The notes beneath the pieces are model-generated. The model did not search any database and was not told the DNA's origin. It worked only from the letters and a program-made list of their open reading frames with translations. Position numbers and translations under genes: made by a program. DNA of 64,000 bases from Enterovibrio gelatinilyticus (GTDB lineage Bacteria > Pseudomonadota > Gammaproteobacteria > Enterobacterales > Vibrionaceae), in assembly GCF_028683095.1 (NCBI RefSeq), contig NZ_JAJUBC010000012.1, positions 62,001-126,000 of the forward strand. Direction: 5' to 3'. Shown one piece after another: positions 58,533 to 64,000 of the stretch (positions are counted from its first letter, which is position 1; each line of letters begins with the position of its first letter).

Positions 58533-60251
58533 GTGGAAATGTTATCAGGAGCCGACATGGTCGTTCGTTCAATGATCGACCAGGGCGTAAAACATATATT
58601 TGGGTATCCGGGCGGATCAGTGTTGGATATCTATGATGCACTGCATGAGAAAAGTGACATCGAACACGTGCTCGTACGTCACGAGCAAGCAGCCGTTCAC
58701 ATGGCAGATGGTTATGCCCGTGCAACTGGCGAAGTCGGCGTGGTATTGGTGACATCAGGTCCTGGCGCAACTAACGCCATTACCGGTATTGCTACCGCGT
58801 ATTACGATTCCGTTCCTATGGTGGTTTTATCTGGTCAGGTAATGAGTAACCTGATTGGTAATGACGCTTTCCAAGAATGTGACATGGTGGGTATCTCCCG
58901 CCCAGTGGTAAAACACAGTTTTTTGGTGAAAAACACCGAAGACATTCCAACAGTCATCAAAAAAGCCTTTTATCTGGCATCGACTGGTCGTCCCGGCCCT
59001 GTGGTTGTCGATTTGCCAAAGGATATGCTGAACCCAGCGAACAAATACCCTTATGAGTACCCAGAAAGCATGTCCATGCGTTCTTACAACCCGACAACGA
59101 CGGGTCACAAAGGACAAATAAAGCGTGGCCTGAAAGCGCTGCTTGAAGCGAAAAAGCCGGTACTGTACGTGGGTGGCGGCGCCATCATCTCTGAGTGTGG
59201 CGAGCAAATCAAAACACTGGCAGACACGTTAAATATTCCCGTTATCAGTACGCTGATGGGCCTAGGCGCTTATCCGAGTACGGGTGACAAAGCACTGGGT
59301 ATGCTTGGCATGCACGGCACCTATGAAGCCAACATGACCATGCACAATTCCGACCTTATTTTTGGTATCGGTGTCCGCTTTGATGACAGGACGACCAATA
59401 ACGTCGAAAAATACTGTCCGAATGCCAAGATCATGCATATCGATATTGATCCATCGAGTATTTCAAAAACAGTCTCGGTGGACATCCCCATTGTTGGCTC
59501 TGCAGATGCAGTACTTAACACCATGCTTAAGATCCTGACCGAACAGGGCGGCACGAACGATGCTGCGGCGCTTGAAGCGTGGTGGAGCAACATCAACGTT
59601 TGGCGTGATCGCAAATGTCTGGCGTATGAAACCAATAATGATCGCATTAAGCCGCAACAGGCTGTTGAAGCCGTCTATAAGCTGACGAATGGCGATGCGT
59701 ACGTCGCATCCGATGTTGGTCAGCACCAAATGTTTGCGGCGCTGTATTACCCATTTGATAAGCCACGTCGCTGGATCAACTCCGGTGGTCTTGGCACCAT
59801 GGGCTTTGGTCTTCCAGCAGCCATGGGCGTGAAGTTCGCGCTCCCAGATGCTGAAGTCATTTGTGTCACCGGTGATGGCAGTATCCAGATGAACATTCAG
59901 GAGCTGTCGACGGCATTGCAATACGACATTCCCGTCAAGATTATCAACCTAAACAACCGCTTCCTCGGTATGGTGAAGCAGTGGCAAGACATGATTTATC
60001 AAGGTCGTCACTCACAATCGTACATGGATTCTGTGCCTGATTTCGCTGCAATTGCAGAAGCCTATGGTCATGTAGGTATCCGTATCAACGACCCCGCTGA
60101 ACTGGAAAGTGAGCTGGCGCGTGGATTGGCGATGAAAGACAAATTAGTCTTCTTTGATATCAGCGTTGATGAAACCGAGCACGTATACCCGATGCTGGTT
60201 CGAGGCGGTGCGATGAATGAAATGTGGTTGAGTAAGACGGAGAGAACATAA
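58533..60251 (+). CDS. ilvI: Acetolactate synthase III large subunit
   Basis: Thiamine diphosphate enzyme that starts valine, leucine and isoleucine synthesis. I start at the GTG at 58533, preceded by GGAGG with a six-base spacer and giving [11 protein letters not shown]..., exactly the E. coli IlvI beginning (572 against 574 residues). The upstream open frame is not conserved. Motifs: [14 protein letters not shown], the catalytic Glu in [24 protein letters not shown], and the ThDP-binding [17 protein letters not shown]...NN segment. The stop overlaps ilvH by one base. Confidence 0.97.
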   Translation: MEMLSGADMVVRSMIDQGVKHIFGYPGGSVLDIYDALHEKSDIEHVLVRHEQAAVHMADGYARATGEVGVVLVTSGPGATNAITGIATAYYDSVPMVVLSGQVMSNLIGNDAFQECDMVGISRPVVKHSFLVKNTEDIPTVIKKAFYLASTGRPGPVVVDLPKDMLNPANKYPYEYPESMSMRSYNPTTTGHKGQIKRGLKALLEAKKPVLYVGGGAIISECGEQIKTLADTLNIPVISTLMGLGAYPSTGDKALGMLGMHGTYEANMTMHNSDLIFGIGVRFDDRTTNNVEKYCPNAKIMHIDIDPSSISKTVSVDIPIVGSADAVLNTMLKILTEQGGTNDAAALEAWWSNINVWRDRKCLAYETNNDRIKPQQAVEAVYKLTNGDAYVASDVGQHQMFAALYYPFDKPRRWINSGGLGTMGFGLPAAMGVKFALPDAEVICVTGDGSIQMNIQELSTALQYDIPVKIINLNNRFLGMVKQWQDMIYQGRHSQSYMDSVPDFAAIAEAYGHVGIRINDPAELESELARGLAMKDKLVFFDISVDETEHVYPMLVRGGAMNEMWLSKTERT

Positions 60252-60748
60252 TGCGCAGTATTTTATCGGTTTTGATGGAGAACGAACCAGGCGCATTGTC
60301 CCGAGTTGTTGGTTTGTTTTCTCAGCGCGGCTATAACATCGAATCTTTGACGGTTTCGCCGACTGATGATCCAACGCTATCTCGCCTTAACATTACCACC
60401 ACTGTGGTAAGAGAGTCTGAGCGTGAGCAAATTGAAAAGCATCTTCACAAGCTGATCGACGTATTGAAAGTCAGCAATGTGACGGAGTCAGAGCATATTG
60501 AACGTGAACTGGCGATGGTCAAAGTGAAGGCATCGGGCTTTGCACGCGCAGAAGTGAAGCGTACTGCTGATATCTTCCGTGGACAGATAGTTGATGTCAC
60601 TAACTCGCTCTACACTGTTCAATTAGCGGGTACGAGTGAAAAGATTGATGCCTTCATCTCTGCAATGAAAGACGTCACAGACATCATTGAAGTCGCACGA
60701 AGTGGTGTTGTTGGTATTGCTCGTGGAGAGCGCGCATTGCGTCAGTAA
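60251..60748 (+). CDS. ilvH: Acetolactate synthase III small regulatory subunit
   Basis: Regulatory partner of IlvI that confers valine feedback. The 165 residues begin with an ACT domain ([35 protein letters not shown], described here only by its first positions) and have the C-terminal domain with FRGQIVDVTNSLYTVQLAG and VARSGVVGIARG. The start shares a base with the ilvI stop, so the two are coupled. Confidence 0.97.
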   Translation: MRSILSVLMENEPGALSRVVGLFSQRGYNIESLTVSPTDDPTLSRLNITTTVVRESEREQIEKHLHKLIDVLKVSNVTESEHIERELAMVKVKASGFARAEVKRTADIFRGQIVDVTNSLYTVQLAGTSEKIDAFISAMKDVTDIIEVARSGVVGIARGERALRQ

Positions 60749-60789
60749 ACGCGTAGCCACGGCTTGATACAGCAAGCAACTTAAATTAG

Positions 60790-60823
60790 AAACCGATGGT
60801 GGAAACGCTGTCGGTTTTTTTGT
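60790..60823 (+). terminator. ilvIH terminator
   Basis: AAACCGA (60790-60796) pairs with TCGGTTT (60811-60817) across a 14-base loop, within a seven-base T-run. Confidence 0.7.
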
Positions 60824-60877
60824 GGCTGAAGAGCGAGCCTGGGACCGCTCTCTTCCCACTCTTTTTTCCGCAGGCAT

Positions 60878-60905
60878 AAAAAAAGGAGCCTATCGGCTCC
60901 TTTTT
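60878..60905 (-). terminator. pykF terminator
   Basis: A perfect 11-bp stem (60880-60890 with 60895-60905) around TATC. On the minus strand TTTTTTTATG follows the GGCTCC arm. It lies 20 bases after the pykF stop and is symmetric enough to act both ways. Confidence 0.9.
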
Positions 60906-60924
60906 CAGCTTCAGTAAACGTCTA

Positions 60925-62337
60925 TTACAGAACGTGTACAGAAGAAGTGTTAGTAGTACCTGAAGCAACCAATGCGCCAGAAACCATAACAACGATGTCA
61001 CCTTTCGTGCCTAGACCTGATTCTAGCGCGATTTCTTTACCCTGACGGTAGAACTCGTCAGTGCTTTCGAATTGGTTAACAACTACTGGCGTAATGCCTT
61101 TGCTTAGGCAAAGTTGTGCAGCAGTTTTCTCGTTGGTGGTTACTGCAATGATGTTTGCAGTTGGGAAGTATTTACGTACAGAACGTGCAGACTTACCCGC
61201 TTCAGTTGCAACAACGATCAGTGGAGCACCTAGCTTCTCAGCAGTGTCTACTGCGCCTTTACATACTGCTTCAGTAATGCGTAGACGAGCGCTGTCTAGG
61301 CGTGAACCCAACTCAGCTTTCAGTACTGAATCAGTACGCTTAGCGATTTGCGCCATGATGGTAACCGCTTCGATTGGGTATTTACCCTTAGCAGTTTCAC
61401 CAGAAAGCATTACTGCATCGGTGCCATCCATGATTGCGTTCGCAACGTCACCCGCTTCTGCGCGAGTTGGACGTGGGTTCTTGATCATTGAATCCAGCAT
61501 TTGAGTTGCAGTGATTACAACTTTACGTGCACGGTTACATTTCTCGATCATCATCTTCTGCGCGAAGATAACTTCTTCTGCAGGGATCTCAACACCTAGG
61601 TCACCACGAGCAACCATGATGCCGTCAGACAGTTCAAGGATCTCGTCGAAGTTATCTACACCTTCTTGGTTTTCGATCTTCGAGATGATTTGGATGCTCT
61701 CGCCGCCGTTAGCAGCCAGAATTTCACGAATTTCTTTAACGTCAGACGCTTTACGGATGAAAGAAGCCGCAACGAAGTCAACGCCTTGCTCACAACCAAA
61801 TACTAGGTCGCTCTTGTCTTTTTCAGACAGTGCTGGAAGGTTAACTGAAACGCCTGGTAGGTTAACGCCTTTGTTTTCGCCCAGATCGCCATTGTTAAGT
61901 ACTTTACAGATAACTTCAGTTTCTGTGGTTTCTAGTACTTCCATTTCGATCAGACCATCATCAACAAGGATGATGTTGCCAGCGTTTAGGTCTTGAGAAA
62001 GACCAGTGTAAGTCACAGCAACACGCTCTGAGTTACCGACTACTGATGCGTCAGTAGTGAAAGTGAACGTTTGGCCCGCTACTAGAGCAACGTCGTTGCC
62101 GCCTTCTAGTTTGATAGTGCGGATCTCAGGGCCTTTAGTATCCAGTAGGATTGCTAGTTGCTTACCCGTGTTCTTCATGACTTCACGAAGGTTTGCGATA
62201 CGCGTACCGTGTTCGTCGAAGTTACCGTGTGAGAAGTTTAGACGCATTACGTTCATGCCAGCGTCAGCTAGCTTGGTCAGCATTTCTACTGATTCAGTTT
62301 TCGGTCCAATCGTACAAACGATTTTGGTCTTTTTCAT
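60925..62337 (-). CDS. pykF: Pyruvate kinase, type I (PykF)
   Basis: Converts phosphoenolpyruvate and ADP to pyruvate and ATP at the end of glycolysis. The 470 residues match E. coli PykF (470). The N-terminus is [39 protein letters not shown], the signature [38 protein letters not shown] and [10 protein letters not shown] follow, and the C-terminal effector domain is intact. Highly biased codon use, as for an abundant enzyme. An unusual perfect inverted repeat lies about 165-200 bases upstream. Confidence 0.97.
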   Translation of the reverse strand: MKKTKIVCTIGPKTESVEMLTKLADAGMNVMRLNFSHGNFDEHGTRIANLREVMKNTGKQLAILLDTKGPEIRTIKLEGGNDVALVAGQTFTFTTDASVVGNSERVAVTYTGLSQDLNAGNIILVDDGLIEMEVLETTETEVICKVLNNGDLGENKGVNLPGVSVNLPALSEKDKSDLVFGCEQGVDFVAASFIRKASDVKEIREILAANGGESIQIISKIENQEGVDNFDEILELSDGIMVARGDLGVEIPAEEVIFAQKMMIEKCNRARKVVITATQMLDSMIKNPRPTRAEAGDVANAIMDGTDAVMLSGETAKGKYPIEAVTIMAQIAKRTDSVLKAELGSRLDSARLRITEAVCKGAVDTAEKLGAPLIVVATEAGKSARSVRKYFPTANIIAVTTNEKTAAQLCLSKGITPVVVNQFESTDEFYRQGKEIALESGLGTKGDIVVMVSGALVASGTTNTSSVHVL

Positions 62338-62968
62338 GTAGGGTTCTCTCCGGTCGAGCTTTTAACCAAGGGACAATTTTGGCTGTAATTACGTTCATTA
62401 GTGCTTGATGTCTGTAATAAAACAACAAACAGAGACGTGGTGAGCAGTCAGATTGCACCGCTGCTCTTACAGCGTTAATACAGATTCATGACACTATAAT
62501 TGTGTTGTCCAAACGGCGGGAATCGCTTGGACAACACAACTCATCCATGAAAGCGGACACAGTATACATGCATTACGTGGCGGAAATTTGATCGCAGGCA
62601 ATGGATAAAGAGTATTTCCCACCTTCATTCCATTTCCCAACCAAATGATACAAGTATTAGGCCGATCTCAACGGCCGTAAATTTACCACATAAAAAGAGG
62701 TAGATCACTATCTGGCATCGATTCAGCGGAGAGCCTTTAATCGCGGCGTTTCAAGAGGGAAATAACGCAACAATGGGTAACAATACGCGTAATTTGAGCT
62801 GTTTTTATATGAAACTTAACAACAATATCCGTACTGAGCTTGTCGAATCTCATTAGTTTTCATTCACAAATCGAGTGACTTCTCGATATTGTGATACAGC
62901 GAGCTATCGAGGTAGGGAGGTGAACACAACTTTGCCACAATGAGTTAAGTAATTTTTGACTTGGCTTC
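62338..62968. other. pykF / GGDEF-gene divergent intergenic region
   Basis: 631 bases with no supported gene. It contains the 13-bp inverted repeat at 62500-62539 and a TATAGT (62498-62493, minus) that may be a pykF -10. The half toward the GGDEF gene (62560-62968) shows only a few short frames. AGGGAGG at 62915-62921 is too far from the ATG at 62969 to be its ribosome binding site. Confidence 0.5.
62500..62539. repeat. Perfect 13-bp inverted repeat upstream of pykF
   Basis: TTGTGTTGTCCAA (62500-62512) and TTGGACAACACAA (62527-62539) are exact reverse complements with a 14-base centre. Directly on its pykF side is a TATAGT. The centre contains GAATCGCTT, partly like a Cra/FruR site. An operator role is inferred. 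Confidence 0.65.
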
Positions 62969-64000
62969 ATGACACATATGCTTTTGCATCAACCCGCCGC
63001 TGGAATACTTTTCATCACGTTGCTTTGCGCTGCTTTTTTTTCCAGCAATGCCATGTCTGCCTTCGACGATAGAACGCTAACTGTGGTTAATTCCCACAGC
63101 TGGAAGCCGTTTGCATTTGTTGAAAATGGTAAGCCCAAAGGTTTATTAGTCGATTACTGGCGAGTGTACGGTGAAGTCAATAATGTACCCATTCAGTTTG
63201 TCCTGTCGGACTGGAATCAATCCTTAGAGCACATGACTGAGCCAGGGAGAAAAGTGCATGCGGGGTTGCTCTACTCCTCATCCCGAGATCATTATTTAGA
63301 TTACACCTTACCCTTGTTTGAAATTTCGTCGTCTCTCTATGTGCTTAATGACAGTGATGAACTGAAAATTAAAGGGATTTTGCCTGGCATGGAAGTCGGT
63401 GTTGTGCGCGGCGGTTATGAAGAAGAATACATCAAATATCATTACCCTGAAGCCTCGGTTATCAGTTTCAACAACAATGCAAAGCTCATTGAATCTGCGT
63501 TAAATGGTGAAATAACCCGAATGGTCCTTGATACACAAGTGGCCACCTACTATTTATCACAAGACCCTGACTTACATCGCTTTGTACCCATTGAATCTTT
63601 ATATACCAATATGATTTATGCCGCGGTTTCTGAGGGCGATCAGGCGCTGCATGATGAAATTATCTCAGGCATTGGCAAGATGCCTGAGGTTGAAGTGGCG
63701 CGTATCGAGCAAAAATGGCTTAACACCAAGCAAGTGTTCACAATCCCAAATTGGGTACTTCCATCAGTTTTGACTGTCTTCGCGATTGTGGCCCTGAGTT
63801 ACATTTTTCTGTTACGTCAGATTGTGCGGCGTAAAACGAGGGACTTAAAAGCGCTAAACAAGACATTAGAAGAATATGCATTTACGGATTCGCTTACTGG
63901 ACTGCTCAATCGTCGTGGTTTAGAGCGTAAATTTGAGAGCAAACAGGTCAGGAAATTGATGAAGCATCAGCAACTGGCTTTATTGATGATAGATCTCGAT
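62969..64000 (+). CDS. Periplasmic-sensor GGDEF protein (C-terminus outside window)
   Basis: The frame is open from the ATG at 62969 to the last base, 344 codons. A signal peptide (to about residue 31, ending NAMSA) precedes an SBP_bac_3-like periplasmic domain (about 35-255, with SHSWKPFAFVENGKPKGLLV and DYWRVYGEVNNV), one membrane helix (about 262-283), a basic linker, and the beginning of a GGDEF domain (FTDSLTGLLNRRGL, LLMIDLD). The visible part looks canonical, but the GGDEF motif itself is past the end. Same architecture and conserved receptor residues as the GGGEF protein at 35486-36934. Start could also be the ATG at 62978. Confidence 0.88.
   Translation, partial: MTHMLLHQPAAGILFITLLCAAFFSSNAMSAFDDRTLTVVNSHSWKPFAFVENGKPKGLLVDYWRVYGEVNNVPIQFVLSDWNQSLEHMTEPGRKVHAGLLYSSSRDHYLDYTLPLFEISSSLYVLNDSDELKIKGILPGMEVGVVRGGYEEEYIKYHYPEASVISFNNNAKLIESALNGEITRMVLDTQVATYYLSQDPDLHRFVPIESLYTNMIYAAVSEGDQALHDEIISGIGKMPEVEVARIEQKWLNTKQVFTIPNWVLPSVLTVFAIVALSYIFLLRQIVRRKTRDLKALNKTLEEYAFTDSLTGLLNRRGLERKFESKQVRKLMKHQQLALLMIDLD

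Overview
The window is a stretch of core chromosome from a gammaproteobacterium of the family Vibrionaceae. Gene content and order support this: msrA-tamA-tamB, argR divergent from mdh, ispB divergent from rplU-rpmA-cgtA, lptD-surA-pdxA-rsmA-apaG-apaH, thiBPQ, leuABCD, a VC2487-type glycosyltransferase, leuO, a long-chain acyl-CoA ligase and ilvIH. Short intergenic palindromes of the ATATACCCAAG type also fit. Base composition looks close to balanced, which would suit the Grimontia/Enterovibrio/Photobacterium side of the family, but I cannot fix the genus by eye. I see no insertion sequence, prophage, integron, CRISPR array, tRNA or rRNA.

Layout. 1-6.1 kb: the end-truncated msrA (minus), then the translocation and assembly module tamA-tamB (plus). 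6.1-9.5 kb: fbp (minus) and mpl-ubiX (plus). 9.5-12.6 kb: a fused TRAP permease with a downstream universal stress protein, but no substrate-binding protein. 13.0-20.5 kb: argR/mdh, a DUF3313-like lipoprotein, ispB/rplU-rpmA, cgtA, and the two-part yjjP-yjjB exporter. 20.5-27.7 kb: folA, facing the outer-membrane biogenesis and maturation operon lptD-surA-pdxA-rsmA-apaG-apaH. 27.9-35.3 kb: djlA, a D-2-hydroxyacid dehydrogenase, rluA, rapA and a PIN-PhoH ATPase. 35.5-38.1 kb: two GGDEF proteins. 38.2-41.6 kb: thiBPQ behind a TPP riboswitch. 41.7-47.7 kb: a DUF547 protein and the leuABCD operon, with an unlisted leader peptide and attenuator. 48.1-57.9 kb: an RND efflux pair, a PAP2 phosphatase, the VC2487-type glycosyltransferase, leuO and an acyl-CoA ligase. 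58.5-64 kb: ilvIH, pykF, and the first part of a third GGDEF protein that runs off the end.

Functional themes are branched-chain amino acid synthesis (leuABCD, ilvIH, leuO), outer-membrane biogenesis (tamAB, lptD, surA), central carbon metabolism (fbp, mdh, pykF), isoprenoid/quinone and cofactor synthesis (ispB, ubiX, pdxA, folA, thiBPQ), and c-di-GMP signalling. Two of the GGDEF proteins share an SBP_bac_3-TM-GGDEF architecture, and one of these has a damaged GGDEF signature.

Most of the window is ordinary housekeeping sequence and I found no clearly new system. The best leads are small: the leu attenuator, the palindrome family, the structured rpmA-cgtA spacer, a 13-bp perfect inverted repeat upstream of pykF, an LptD with only one C-terminal cysteine, the GGGEF protein, the receptor-less TRAP permease, and the PAP2/VC2487 pair of unknown substrate.
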